A stretch of DNA of 64,000 bases. It comes from Prosopocoilus inquinatus (Eukaryota; Arthropoda; Insecta; Coleoptera; Lucanidae). Position 1 is the stretch's first letter, and every line of letters starts with the position of its first letter. The translations under genes were made by a program, and so were the position numbers. Of the stretch, positions 20,990 through 33,325 are shown piece after piece. Location of the stretch: assembly GCA_036172665.1 (NCBI GenBank), contig CM069876.1, forward strand, positions 44,051,001-44,115,000, in the 5' to 3' direction. The notes under the pieces were generated by a model that had not been told where the DNA came from, ran no database searches, and worked only from the letters and a program-made list of their open reading frames with translations.

Positions 20990-22620
20990 ATTTCGATGAA
21001 CTCACTCGAACCGTTGTCGAGAAAAAAAGAATTGAAAAGTACCAAAGGTAACGATTTAACAGGAAACGTAAGCGGGGGATTTACAGAGCTTTTGCTCAGC
21101 TTTCCAAAGCCGTTTACCAAAAGACAATCGACGAACGCGTTCTTGAGTTACAATCAAAATTCCAAAGCGATGCGTTTCTATTTGTTCAATTAACTGAACG
21201 TCTCTCCCACCCCTCGCGACCGCGCTTGTAATTTTTGAATTTGTTTTAAGTGTGGAATTTACAGAGCTTTTGATCAGCTTTCCAACGCCGTTTATCAAAA
21301 GACAATCGACGAACGGGTTCTTGAGTTACAATTCAAATTCCAAAGAGATGCGTTTTTATTTTTACAATTAACTGAACGTCTCTCCCTCCCCTCGCGACCT
21401 CGCTTGTAATTTTTGAAGTTGTTTTAAGCGTGGGATTTACAGAGCTTTTGATGAGCTGTCCAACGCCGTTTACCAAAAGACAATCGACGAACGGGTTCTT
21501 GAGTTACAATCCAAATTCCAAAGCGATGCGTTTTTATTTTTACAATTAACTGAACGTCTCTCCCTCCCCTCGTGACCGCGCTTGTAATTTTTGAATTTGT
21601 TTTAAGCGTGGGATTTACAGAGCTTTTGATCAGCTTTCCAACGCCGTTTATCAAAAGACAATCGACGAACGCGTTCTTGAGTTACAATCAAAATTCCAAA
21701 GCGATGCGTTTCTATTTGTTCAATTAACTGAACGTCTCTCCCACCCCTCGCGACCGCGCTTGTAATTTTTGAATTTGTTTTAAGTGTGGGATTTACAGAG
21801 CTTTTTATCAGCTTTCCAACGCCGTTTATCAAAAGACAATCGACGAACGCGTTCTTGAGTTACAATCAAAATTCCAGAGCGATGCGTTTCTATTTGTTCA
21901 ATTAACTGAACGTCTCTCCGTCCCCTCGCGACCGCGCTTGTAATTTTTGAATTTGTTTTAAGCGTAGGATTTACAGAGCTTTTGATCAGCTTTCCAACGC
22001 CGTTTATCAAAAGACAATCGACGAACAGGTTCTTGAGTTACAATCAAAATTCCAAAGCGATGCGTTTTTATTTTTACAATTAACTGAACGTCTCTCCCTT
22101 CCCTCGCGACCGCGCTTGTAATATTTGAATTTGTTTTAAGCGTGGGATTTACAGAGCTTTTGATCAGCTTTCCAACGCCGTTTATCAAAAAACAATCGAC
22201 GAACGGGTTCTTGAGTTACAATCCAAATTCCAAAGAGATGCGTTTTTATTTTTACAATTAACTGAACGTCTCTCCCTCCCCTCGCGACCGCGCTTGTAAT
22301 TTTTGAAGTTGTTTTAAGCGTGGGATTTACAGAGCTTTTGATGAGCTGTCCAACGCCGTTTACCAAAAGACAGTCGACGAACGGGTCCTTCACTTAAAAA
22401 CAAAATTCAAAACCGACGCGTTTTTATTTGCTTTATAAACTAAACATCTCTCCCGTCCCTTGCGATCGCACTTGTAACATTTGAATTTGTTTTAGGCGCG
22501 TGATTTACAGAGCTTGGCTTTCCAAAGCCGTTTACCAAAAGACAATCGACAAACGCGTCTCTGACCGTCTCTCCGTCCTCTCGCGATCGCCCTTGTAATT
22601 TTTGAATTCAATTTAAGCGT
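20990..22620 (+). repeat. 178-bp satellite array, about nine units
   Basis: Units contain TTTACAGAGCTTTTGATCAG, CAACGCCGTTTATCAAAAGA, CTGAACGTCTCTCCC and CTCGCGACCGCGCTTGTAA. Successive units between about 21424 and 22390 are spaced by 178 bp. Edge units, especially 22360-22620, are diverged or shortened. Open frames within it are by-products: 178 is not a multiple of three. The array ends about 0.3 kb upstream of pins. Confidence 0.9.
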
Positions 22621-22935
22621 GGGAAGTAATTAAGATTGATCTTAATTGATTACATATTGCGACAGTAATAAAAATTATTTTAAATATGCCGCTCATCGAA
22701 CTTTTGCGATAACAGCGCCTCCTCATGCGATAACGCAGAACGCGGGTGCTTAAGGAGTTGCCTATCCACAAAAAACCATAGTTTTGATCCGTGATGGGTT
22801 GGACCGTTTGACATTTACCGACGCCAAGAGCAAACTTGCCCATTTTAAATCATTTTAAATGCATCAAACAATTCAACCGACGCCGGTAAATCCAATGTAA
22901 TGAACGAGCATTGACCAACGAAACAGCGAGCGAAA

Positions 22936-25900
22936 ATGTCACTGAGTGCGAGCGCAGAAAACTTGGCGAGTGACTCACAGGTATGCCATAATAAGCAGCA
23001 ACACAAACTCTTCTCTTTCATGTCACGGCACGCAAATATCGTTGTTTGTTAGGGCTACGATGGGTCCAGTAACATGTGCTTGGAGTTGGCCCTCGAAGGC
23101 GAAAGGTTATGTAAGTCGGGGGACTGCAGGGCCGGAGTCGCTTTTTTCCAAGCTGCGATTCAGGCAGGCACCGACGATCTTCGTACGCTGAGTGCTATTT
23201 ACAGCCAGCTTGGAAATGCTTATTTCTATTTGGGAGATTACGGAAAGGCTATGCAGTATCATAAACACGACTTAACTCTGGCCAGGTACGATAAACATTC
23301 GTAGAATTATTAGCAATTTGATTAGGATCCCCTGCAATTCTAAGCTCGACTGTAAGGTATTATCGAGTCATTTAAATATACGAAGCTTAGGATTGCTGCA
23401 TTAGTAACTCAGCGGTGAGAACGTATCAAATCAATTTTTCAGAACTATGGGGGATAAGTTAGGAGAAGCCAAAGCGTCGGGCAACTTAGGCAACACCCTG
23501 AAAGTGATGGGGCGATTCGATGAGGCCGTGGTCTGTTGCAAGAGACAACTGGATCTATCGAGGGAACTCGAGGATAAATTAAGCGAAGGCCGCGCCCTCT
23601 ACAACCTCGGCAACGTCTACCACTCCAAGGGCAAGCACATCGGAAGGGTGGGGCACAAGGACGCCGGCGAATTCTCCGACGAGGTCAAAAACTGTTTAAA
23701 CCAGGCCGTCAGTTACTACGAGTAAGTTTTTTGCTTTTTTTTTTTTTTGTGGTCTATGGTGGACGCCCAACAGGGTCTCTTAAGACCTCATGAGTAGGAG
23801 TGTTAATGTGATTATTAATTGAATATACGAGGGTGTTTTTGCATGTACAGGGAGAACTTGATTCTCATGAAGGATTTGGGTGATATAGCCGCTCAAGGTC
23901 GGGCATGCGGCAACCTGGGTAACACCTATTACCTCCTGGGGGACTTTGGGCAGGCGATCAAGTATCACGAAGAACGTTTGTCTATCGCCAGGCAATTCGG
24001 GGATAAATCAGCCGAGAGGCGAGCGCACAGCAATTTGGGGAACTCCCACATATTTATGGGGCAATTCGAAGAGGCCGCTCACCATTACAAGTACGGTTTG
24101 AAATAATAATAGTTTTCGGTTTGAAATAATAATAGTTTTTGGCTTGAAATAATAATGATTTTGGGTTTGAAATAATGATTTTTGGCTTGAAATAATAATG
24201 ATTTTGGGTTTGAAATAATAATGGTTTATGAGAGATGATGCTCTGCAGGAGGACTCTGTCGTTGGCTCAAGAGTTGAAGGACCGAGCTGTTGAAGCGCAA
24301 GCCTGTTACAGTCTGGGCAACACTTACACGTTATTGCGCGACTATGAAACCGCCATCGAATATCACTTGCGGCACTTGTTGATTGCCCAGCATTTGATGG
24401 ATCGTGTGGGTGAGGGGCGAGCGTGTTGGTCGCTGGGGAATGCACACGCGGCGTTGGGGAATCACGAGAAGGCACTGCACTTTGCAAGCAAACATTTGGA
24501 TATAAGCAAAGAGGTTTGTTTATTAGTTTTTTTTTTTTTTTGAATTCGATTCAAAACTTAAAGGTGAATTTAAAAGAGAATGGGGAATTAATTTTTTTTT
24601 TAAGTGTAAATTTGGTTATTTTTGTCAATTTGCAAAAACGTGTGGACAGGGGTTGGAAACCTCGATCTCCATTTGTCCCCAATTCTTTTAAACAGTCTGC
24701 ACAAAGGTGGATCTCGATTTTCTTTGTTAGCAGCGCTCTGGTTTTCCAAATATAATAGATATATAAATAAAAGTGTCCAGATTTTTAATTAATTCGTAAA
24801 ATTTTGTATGCAATACATTTACATGAAAAAAAAAACTAATTTTAATATACACAGTTTTTTTTTTTTTTTTTTAATTAAAACCGAATGAAAATTTGAAGTA
24901 TTAATTAAAATTTTTACAAAATTTTGTTGCAAATCGTTTTCCTAACGCAATGTCAGATCGAAAAGCGATCGCAGGAAGTTGCTACTTAAGATTTTCATTA
25001 AAACTTTAACAAAAATTTAAAAAAACTTTGTTGAAAATAGCTTTCCTTTATACGCAAAATAGATGTTTGTTGTAATTCAGCAACGCCGACTCTCTTGAAA
25101 CACAGAATTTTAATTAAATTTAAAAAAAATACTATTTTTATTTTTGTTTTTATTCGTGTTTTATTTTACTTTTTGTAAACTTCTTGCTCGTTGATAATTG
25201 CTCAGTTAATATGAGAAAGAAAAGGCTGAAAATATTGAAACGAATTTAGGGTCAGTTATATTTATTTTAAAAATAAAAACTATATAACCAACAAACTGAT
25301 TGATTACTCTAATTTAATTAAAACGGTATAATAGTTTATTTAAACGTAAGTCGAGCGATCAGTTGTTAACTTCAATGCGAACTGTTTTTGTACTTCCCGG
25401 CCGGTCGCTTAAATATCCCGGCTGACGAAGATTCGAAGCCGCGCGGCGACAGTCGACAGCCGAATCGAATTTTCTTCGCCGAGAAAATTCCATCTCGTAA
25501 AACAAACGGAATGATATTCTCGAAGCGTCGAGACTTGACGTGCCAGGCTCTGACGCATGGAAGACGAATTCGTCAGGCATTAGATCGTCACAATATAATT
25601 TTTATTTACCTTTATCTTGACGTTTCGCAAAGCAGATTTTTGATAAAGCTAACAATTGGTTTTGCGAGATCTCAAGATAAAGGTAAACAAAAATTATATT
25701 TTCGGCTAGTTCTAAAGTCGTTTTTTTTCAGTTCTGTTTTATTGTTAAAGCTTAATCTCGTCGATTCGCCATTTTTGACTTCAACTATTCTAGTTATTTT
25801 ATTTTTTAATCATTAACTGATCGTCTTTTTTCTTCAGTATTGGACAGATTAAATTTTTTATTGTGACGAAATTCGTCAGTTTTTAAATCGATTTGATTTA

Positions 25901-28679
25901 ATAACTTTTATACGATTTCGTATTCCACGATCGTCTTTTGTTTTTATTTGATTCGATTTGATTTATTGGACTTTTATACCATAACTTTTATAGTGTCATT
26001 TTTAGTTCATCGACGAATTCCACGATCGTTCGTCTTTTGTTTTTATTTTATTCGATTTGACCTACTGACTTTTATGTATGATTTCGTTTATGGTTCATCG
26101 ACGAATTTCACGATCGTCTCTTGTTTTTATTTTATTCGATTTGACTTGTTGACTTTTATACGATTTCATTTATGATTCATCGACGAATTCCATGATCGTC
26201 TTTTGTTTTTATTTTATTCGATTTGACTTATTGACTTTTATAAAATATTTTTTAATATTCATCGACGAATTCCACGATCGTTTTTTGTTTTTATGTTATT
26301 TTATTTGGCTTATTGACTTTTACAGTGTCATTTATGGTTCATCGACGAATTCCACGATCGTTTTTTGTTTTTATGTTATTTTATTTGGCTTATTGACTTT
26401 TATAGTGTCATTTATGGTTTATCGACGAATTCTACGATCGCCTTTTGTTTTTATTTGATTCGATTTAACTTATTGACATTTGTACGATTTCATTGTGGTT
26501 CATCGACGAATTCCAAATTCGATTTCGTTTATGATTCGTCGACGAATTCCACGATCGTCTTTTGTTTTTATTTTATTCGATTTAACTTATTGACTTTTAT
26601 AAAATATTTATTTATATTCATCGACGAATTCCACGATCGTTTTTTGTTTTTATGTTATTTTATTTGGCTTATTGAACTTTTATAGTGTCATTTATGGTTC
26701 ATCGACGAATTCTACGATCGTCTTTTGTTTTTATGTTATTTTATTTGGCTTATTGACTTTTATAGTGTCATTTATGGTTCATCGACGAATTCTACGATCG
26801 TCTTTTGTTTTTATTTTATTCGATTTGACTTACTGACTTTTATAAAATATTTTGTTATATTCATCGACGAATTCCACGGTCGTCTTTTGTTTTCATTTTA
26901 TTCGATTTGACTTATTGACTTTTATACAGTTTCTTTTATGGTTCATCGACGAATCTGACAATCGTCTTTTGTATTTATTTTATTCGATTAGACTATATTT
27001 CGGAGTATTTTTATTAAATTTATTTATTTAGTATTTGTGAATCTTCCGTTTTCTTTTTTTTTTTTAATAAACTATTCAGATAGGCCCGCGCTAAACAAGG
27101 CCTGATAATTCCGACCTCTAAAAAACCCTAGAGGTTCATCGCCCCCAAAGGTTCATCGAGTCCTTTCTAGTCTCCATGGACTCCGTTGGGAACCCCCGCG
27201 CTGGACGCTAAGAGACTCTTCTAAATATAAGTGGAAGTTCTATTTGGTCTTTAAGTTTGGGAAAGATTAAGAAAGAATTTTGTTTACTTTTCGAACAAAT
27301 GAGCTTGCACTTTTAATTATCGTGACAAAAAATTATAATTTTGTTGAGAAAACTTCTAAAGCAATGCCAAATCGCTTTATTTGGGGTTTCTTTGCAAGAC
27401 AACATAAGAACAAAAAAAAACTAGTTATTTGGTTACCATTACAAAAGTGAATTGATTTTTACATTTTTTTTATATTTTCCGTTTTTTTTTTTGAATTCCG
27501 CTGTATATTGTATTTTTGAGTTAATGGATTTTTTTTAATTCAGCCCTGCATTGTACTTTTCAGCTAATGGATCCTATGGGCGAGGCGACAGCAAAAATGA
27601 ACATTTCCGACTTGAAAAAGATCCTGAACCTTCCGGAAAGTCCGGACAGCACGGACAGCAACAAGAACAGCACCGCGAGCACCCCGAAAACTGAAAACCA
27701 TCCGCACACCAGAATACAAAGGGTGAGGCGTGAAAGCATGGACCAACTTGATTTATTTAAGGTAGTGGTAGTTGTCTTTGTTTTATTTTATTTTCGTTTT
27801 GTCACTTTAATCGCCGTCATCTGCTTCATAATATTATCTCTAATTTGCTCGCTGCGGGGGATTATCTGATTGTGAGCTTAATTAATTTTCCAGTTAACGC
27901 CAGATGGGAAGCAAAGACCCGGCGTGACTCTGCTGCCTCAACCGATGACCGCCACGGCGCCTTCCCCCACAAGAAACGAAGACGAAGACTCGTTCTTCGA
28001 TCTTCTATCGCGTTTCCAATCGAAACGCATGGATGACCAGCGCTGCTCGCTCACCATTGATAACAAGGAAAACACGAACGTCGTGAACTTACCACCTAAG
28101 AACGAGGGACCTGATGACTTGATGGATATGATCGCCGGCATGCAGAGCAAGAGGATGGACGAACAAAGAGTGGCCCTGCCGCATCTCCCTGGTAAATTAT
28201 AGTTAGTGTAATAGCTCAAGTTGATTTTTTAAGCTGAGCTTTCGAGTAGGTCTGCAGTCGAATTCTTTGCATCGTCTAACCGAGACCGCTCGCAATAGCA
28301 TCCCAGATGATTCATTCCTGGACCAGCTGGTACGCTGTCAGGATTCGAGGTTAGAGGACCAACGATCTCCACTGCCTGCTTCGACTGTCGACTCTGAATC
28401 TGATCCTCCGATTCCCACCGGGAGCGCCCCCAAAAGTGGCGCCACGGTTCCCGATGAGGATTTCTTCAGTCTCATCATGCGGTTCCAATCCGGGAGGATG
28501 GAAGATCAAAGGGCTTCGGTTCCACGTATTGTACAGAGGTGCGTTAATTTAATTTATTTAATTCAAATTGAAATTGTGGCTTTTGCAGAATTGCGAATGG
28601 TAACATACCTCACCAGCCGTACACTTCGAACAACAATTTCAACAACAACAATAGACCAAATGGAAAAAAGAAGAAATAA
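22936..28679 (+). CDS. pins: Partner of Inscuteable / GPSM2 (LGN)
   Basis: Nine exons: 22936-22980, 23053-23285, 23443-23721, 23851-24090, 24249-24513, 27564-27761, 27894-28191, 28250-28538 and 28589-28679, all in phase, 645 residues. Exons 2-5 encode a tandem TPR superhelix, seen as repeated GNLGNT/SLGNTY motifs, which binds Inscuteable or Mud/NuMA. Exon 6 has RRESMDQLDL. Its serine (residue 412) aligns with the Aurora-A site that creates the Dlg-binding phosphopeptide in Pins and LGN (family knowledge). Exons 7-8 encode four GoLoco motifs, near residues 452-471, 494-513, 540-559 and 589-608, each ending in a [DE]-Q-R triad; these bind GDP-bound G-alpha-i at the cell cortex to orient spindles. 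The C-terminus is asparagine-rich and ends in lysines. Intron 5 (3.05 kb) holds a solo LTR and a satellite. Confidence 0.96.
23745..23816 (-). mobile_element. Truncated SINE fragment in pins intron 3
   Basis: The stretch TGGACGCCCAACAGGGT... to ...GTAGGAGTGTTA matches the 3' part of the SINE at 51765-52121 (there TTCGCCCAACGGGGT...GCGGGAGTGTA). Only the tail region is present. Confidence 0.55.
24090..24240 (+). repeat. Short tandem repeat in pins intron 4
   Basis: Six or so copies of TTTGAAATAATAATGATTTT-like units of 20-30 bases between exon 4 and exon 5. Confidence 0.7.
25236..25592 (-). mobile_element. Solo LTR with ATAT target duplication, Gypsy-like
   Basis: On the minus strand it begins TGTGACGATCTAATG and ends near CGTTTCA. 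It contains a TATTTAAG box followed by CAGTTCGCATTGAAG. ATAT lies directly on both sides (25232-25235 and 25593-25596). It is related to 6968-7344 and shares its ends and promoter layout with the solo LTRs at 41881-42218 and 42654-43000. In pins intron 5. Confidence 0.72.
25870..27000 (+). repeat. ~80-bp satellite in pins intron 5
   Basis: About twelve units with core ATCGACGAATTCCACGATCG followed by TTTTGTTTTTATTTTATTCG and TGACTTATTGACTTTTATA. Cores recur about every 80 bp between 26007 and 26943. Open frames across it reflect the repeat, not genes. Confidence 0.88.
27001..27563. other. Rest of pins intron 5, no feature identified
   Basis: AT-rich DNA with T-runs. Apart from the polypyrimidine tract and acceptor at 27550-27563, I see nothing supportable. 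Confidence 0.4.
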
Positions 28680-29928
28680 TAACATGAACACAGAGTGTAC
28701 TCATCCATTCCGACTGCCATTCATATTCTATTGTATTTTAAGACGTAAGTTTTAGGCCTAAGAGAGTATATGTATTTTATTAACCTTTTTTTTACATGTT
28801 ATTTTATTATAGATATTTAATTTAAAGATTAATTAATTTTTTTTAACACGTCACACAGATGGGATGCACGAGGGACGAGAGGGGATTTTTCCTTATTTAA
28901 AAATTTCAACCAATTTCTTTTTTTTTTTTTTTTTAAAAACAGTTTCCACTTACATAATTACTGCATGTCACGTTTTTATTGTTCACTTTAATAATAATTG
29001 TGTTATTGTATTCAAACAAAAAAAAGAATAGGCTATGATATTATGTAGTGCCAATGTTAAGAAATTAAAACTGTGCCAAGAAGTATATACGCGTCGCTGT
29101 GCACGTATTGTAGTCGTGTGTTAATAATTCCGAATCGATGTAGTTTTGTCCAGCCACACATAATAATCATCAACTAATTAATTAATTAATTAATTAAACT
29201 TCCTGCCATTCATGTGCTCACGATGCTTACGACGTTAGAGGAACAAGCAAACAAACAAACAAACAAGAAGTCTTTTACTGGCTGTATCGTATATGTCTAG
29301 CGCAGAATGCTGCATCTCACCAAAGAAAATTGTTAAATATTATCAATGTTGAGCGAATAGCAAATACTTTATTGTACTATATCGTGTTTGTAAAGTATTG
29401 TTGTTGAATATTAAATGAACTGTTCGAAGAAATTTTTATTCAATCTGTTTCCAGTTTTATGTAAATGATACTACTACTACAAATGTGAAAATAAACGTTT
29501 ACTTTGATGATGAAAGCTTATTTTCCCTAATTTACAATGATTGAAAACTATGGAAAGGTCAATAAATTGTCGTTAGTGAAAACGAACCTTAAAAGAAGAA
29601 AATTCAACAAGCGAGAAAAGTACCGTCACTTAATAGTGGCGATGGATAAGATGCTGTATTCTAGTTGACTTTTGCTCTCACTTCCAAACTGTACAGAAAA
29701 CGGGCTTAAGTTCTTATATATTCACGTTGGTCCTGTACCTAGGGAAATAGTTCCAAGTCACCGAAAGTTTCGAAATTAAAAAGATTCCGTCTAAATATAT
29801 TTAAACATTCCCATTCCAAAACACCGCAATAAACAACTTAACTCAAATTACTGTTAGAACAAATTAAAATATTTAAAGAATATAATTTTTTTTTAATTAT
29901 TTTTACATAGACATTTTTTTTTTTTTTT
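28680..29928. other. Convergent 3' region of pins and SURF1
   Basis: Should hold both 3' UTRs. Simple repeats TTAA (29171-29195) and ACAA (29250-29268) are visible. An AATAAA near 29490 is a possible pins poly(A) signal, but this cannot be settled here. Confidence 0.45.
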
Positions 29929-31032
29929 TTACACAGGTCTCAGAAACTGCCTGTACCACATAAAACTGGTAACTCCACACAAACTATACCATGTAAGGAT
30001 ATACGAAAAGTGTTCATTTCTCAACGATATCCTCGTTTGCCCTCCAATCGGACCTTCAGCCACATCAAACTCACTCGTCGCGTCTAAGTAAACAGGGGAA
30101 GCCCCTGTAACCGCAGACATTTGTTGCAAATCTCTGCAAAGCAAAAAAATTTCTCATTTCCTGGCAGGTGAGAACCTTGTTTTAAATACGGGCAAGCCAT
30201 ACAAATTTAAACTGAAGTGACTATCACTCATAATACCTGTAAAGCCAGTTTCCACTTGCAACCTGATTTTTTGGCATAAAAGTTGGCCTATTCTCATGAA
30301 GACGGACAACTCCGATTACATCAGTGACCCCCTCAATTTGACCTTTCGGCCTGGTCCTCGGATCTTTGTGTTTCATCGGAACCCAGCCTCTGTTTACCAG
30401 AATCGTTTCGCTGCACACAAGACACATTACAAGAAAAAAAAATCCCTCGCAAGCCCAACTCACTCTCTGTCTGCAAGTTTAAACGGTGTTATAACCAGGT
30501 AGCCTTGCGAAACGTTTTGCCCCTTGGATATAAGCGAGCTTTGAGTCGCGGCGTCTCCGTGCATTAGCAAGGACCGGGGTCCCATGTAGATCTCCCTGTC
30601 GTTCAAAAACGTACCTCTTACGTGCACTGGACGGTATTCGAGTTGTTGTAAGTCGTCCGGGTTGTCAGGGAGTTTGGTCGGCTGTGAATTGCTGCGCTCT
30701 TGCAGTTCCTTGATCAGGTTTTCCTTCCATTTCTTTCTCTGCACTTGCCACGTACCTAACCCGAAAGTAGAAGCTGGCACAATCTGCATTTGACGAAGAT
30801 GAAGAATGAGGGGGCACTGTTTGTTAGCGGCCGTATTGAAAGCGTGATGCGTGCTTACCAGAAGGAACCATCCGAAGGGGCCGATTTCTTTTTGTCCACG
30901 TACACGAAGGTCCGGTTTTATTTTAACGTCCACTTGCGTTCTGTGCGGTTTCGATTCGTGGAATTGTCTGAAATTACAAACGCTTCCGTTTCGGTTACAT
31001 CTAATTCCAAGTGCCTTCGTAAATTTAAACAT
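29929..31032 (-). CDS. SURF1: SURF1, cytochrome c oxidase assembly factor
   Basis: Four exons on the minus strand, in order 31032-30859, 30783-30464, 30410-30237 and 30133-29929, all in phase, 290 residues (human SURF1 is 300). The N-terminus is basic and Arg/Asn-rich, as for a mitochondrial targeting peptide. The first transmembrane helix (FGWFLL onward) is followed by the family signature FGLGTWQVQRKKWK, then LEYRPVHVRGTF, YMGPRSL, ILVNRGWVP and GPIGGQTRISLRNEH, and a C-terminal helix (SYILTWYSLCGVTSFMWY). The protein sits in the inner mitochondrial membrane and helps place haem a into COX1. It converges with pins; the 3' ends are about 1.25 kb apart. All key motifs are intact. Confidence 0.96.
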
Positions 31033-31300
31033 TTTTAGGTTATATTTTGGTAAGTCAATGTTGCCAACAGACAGATTTTTCTTTAGTTATGTAGTCTATG
31101 GTGGTTACCGTGGTTACTTATCAGGGAAATGGAGTTGGAAGAAGGCATTTAGGCGAGGTTGGCAAAATCTCAACAATTGCCCATATTCTCATCTCATGAT
31201 TAAGATCGTCTCTAACTAAAGCCGTGATTAAGTAAACATAAACGATATGTGAATTTCATGAGCAAGAGAGCGAGAGAGAATTTAATCACGGCGTTGCTAA

Positions 31301-31440
31301 TAGCGTTTTCCACTGGTCGCACTTTCTTGCACTCAGTGCGCACTGAGTGTATCTCCATCTCGTTTCAGCTTTATGTAATGAAACGAGATGGATATACACA
31401 CAGTGCACACTGCTGCAGCCAGCAAAAAAAAAACTCTATA
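31301..31440. mobile_element. Palindromic MITE, ACGAGATG/CACTCAGTGCAC family, copy 2
   Basis: Left end TAGCGTTTTCCACTGG, inner CACTCAGTGCGCACTGAGTG and ATCTCGTTTCA, then the complementary TGAAACGAGATGG and CACAGTGCACAC. The right end is disturbed by an A-run. Confidence 0.65.
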
Positions 31441-31537
31441 AATTAAAGACGAGGTGAGAATACGGGCCAATGCCAAAAATTCGTATTTTTGTAATGTGTA
31501 AATCAAACCTCAATCCATAATTTTAGTCAGTGTCAAG

Positions 31538-31998
31538 TAGAGATGGGCCAGGGAATGAACCCGGTGCATAGAACGCTCCAAATGGGTGCATTCAGCAAGG
31601 TGCATACATGAATGTACCGGGTGCATTCAAAAATTTTAATTTCCCGCGCAATTCGAACGAGAAATAACCTGTTCTTGATGTTATTTAATTGTTTGCAGGT
31701 GGTTTACAGGTTTAATGTTTCGTAGTGTATGGTGAATAGCTGAATAGTTAACTTTTAAGTTTAACCGGATGCTCTGTAGCTTAAAATCTGAACAAAATGA
31801 GTTAGTTTTCGAAATGAACGTTACAAAATAATTGTCTAGCGATAGTCCGTACAAAATATATTATATTTGGTGTTTAATTTGAAACATTTCTTTATGTTTT
31901 ATGTGAATGTTGGCAACCGAGCAATGCATTCAATGCACCGGGTGCATTCCGTGATCCCACCGGTGCAAACGATTGCACCGGGTGGAATCCCATCTCTA
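31538..31998. mobile_element. TIR element with GAGATGGG ends
   Basis: TAGAGATGGG at the left and CCCATCTCTA at the right, about 460 bp apart. Repeated GGTGCATTC/GCACCGGGTGCATTC motifs lie near both ends. No coding sequence. The superfamily is unclear; hAT-like is possible. Confidence 0.5.
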
Positions 31999-31999
31999 G

Positions 32000-32751
32000 A
32001 AAAAATCAAATAAGTTTATCAGTAACCATTACAAAATGATGCAAACGTTCAACGTTAATACACGTTGTTCACAAATTAAAAAACCACCACCTGTTGCATT
32101 ATGTTGGTATAAAACACTGTGCGTTAAAATAGTGTGCGTGGGGGGTTCTGAAAACGAAGAAACGAATCCACGCAGCGGCAAAGTCCCCTATAGAACATTA
32201 ACAAAATACTAAGTTGGCAAGGTATTTGAAGTTTCATGTCAAAATAATTTGTCAATTCAATTTTACCATTAAATTATTTACAATTATATTCATTTTAATG
32301 AGCCGTTCCAATTAATTACAGTTTGTCTGTTATAAAATTGCTTGCGAACGATAAGGTAAAAACCATGAATCTATCATAATTATTAAATTTAGAACCAGGG
32401 ATTTGTTCCGAACGTATAACCTTATCGTATATTTCAAACATTTGCCAATTTTGGGCGTGTTTTTAAATTGTACGAACAAGTGTTCGTGCACTCGAACGTG
32501 ATAAAAGGTGTTTTTAAATGCAACTTGAACAATTTCGCAAGCGTTTTAAAATTATAGCAACTGCTCGACCAATGCGTTCGAGTTGCATTTTCATGCACCT
32601 AGTTGGTAGGAAGTGCATGAAGATTAATGGCGGGAATTTGATTAAGATAACCTGAAAATTTTTATGTTGGTTGACTTCATGATTATTTGCATGTCTTACG
32701 TCTTAAGGCTTACGAGACTTAAATCCATTATTGAATCACGTGAAAAAAACT
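32000..32751. other. Intergenic stretch, nothing recognised
   Basis: AT-rich with no protein-like open frame. CGTTCGAGTTGCATTT and nearby CTCGAAC motifs hint at further MITE debris. Confidence 0.35.
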
Positions 32752-32890
32752 AATGGCGAGTTCCACTTGTCACCCTGGTGACACTCAACAGTGTACACTC
32801 ATGACATCTTTATCTCGTACTATTACATGAACTTAAAACGAGATGAGAATACACTCAGTTCACACCACTGCAACAAGTGAAACTCGCTAT
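32752..32890. mobile_element. Palindromic MITE, ACGAGATG/CACTCAGTGCAC family, copy 3
   Basis: Ends TGGCGAGTTCCACTTGT and ACAAGTGAAACTCGCTA are inverted repeats. Inner ATCTCGT and ACGAGAT plus ACACTCA complete the hairpin. Confidence 0.72.
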
Positions 32891-33182
32891 AAGAAAATAA
32901 GTTTTAAAAAATTTAAGGTTATGTTCGGACGACAAACGTCAATTTTAGTTCGAGTTCAATTATGTGTTTTTTAATTATATTGTTCAAGCAAGTACTCGAA
33001 CACTTCACAAATTATTCGACTGCATTTGGTTCGAACAATAGGTGTGAATTAAAAACGCACCCTTTGTTACCAAATTTTTAACTAGGACACTGTTGCCGGT
33101 TGTATTTTTCACAAGGCAACACCGCCAGCGGTCTTTTAATATGTGAATAAATTATATGAAAACAGAAAAGGAAGTAAATTAT

Positions 33183-33325
33183 TAAGAGAATATGAAACAA
33201 AAAAAAAACTTTTTAAAACGAGCTAAAAAGGTTAATTTATTAACTTACTTAACGATTCGCAAATAAAATTATTTGCTCGTTTTAAAAAGTTTTTTTTTTT
33301 AATTGTTTCATATTCTCTGCAATTC
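33183..33325. mobile_element. Palindromic AT-rich MITE
   Basis: AGAGAATATGAAACAA...CTTTTTAAAACGAGC is repeated in reverse complement as GCTCGTTTTAAAAAG...TTGTTTCATATTCTCT. Part of the same sequence, including CGTGAGAATTGCAG, recurs near 50040-50100. Confidence 0.65.

Noticed and set aside
21056..22393. Series of overlapping ~76-residue minus-strand frames starting MINGVGKL
   Set aside because: They recur every 178 bp because of the satellite; the period is not a multiple of three and there is no sign of coding selection.
25948..26910. Repeated Phe/Tyr/Ile-rich open frames
   Set aside because: They arise from the ~80-bp satellite in pins intron 5.
30790..31219. Plus-strand frames opposite SURF1 exon 1
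   Set aside because: They are shadows of the SURF1 coding strand and its 5' flank.
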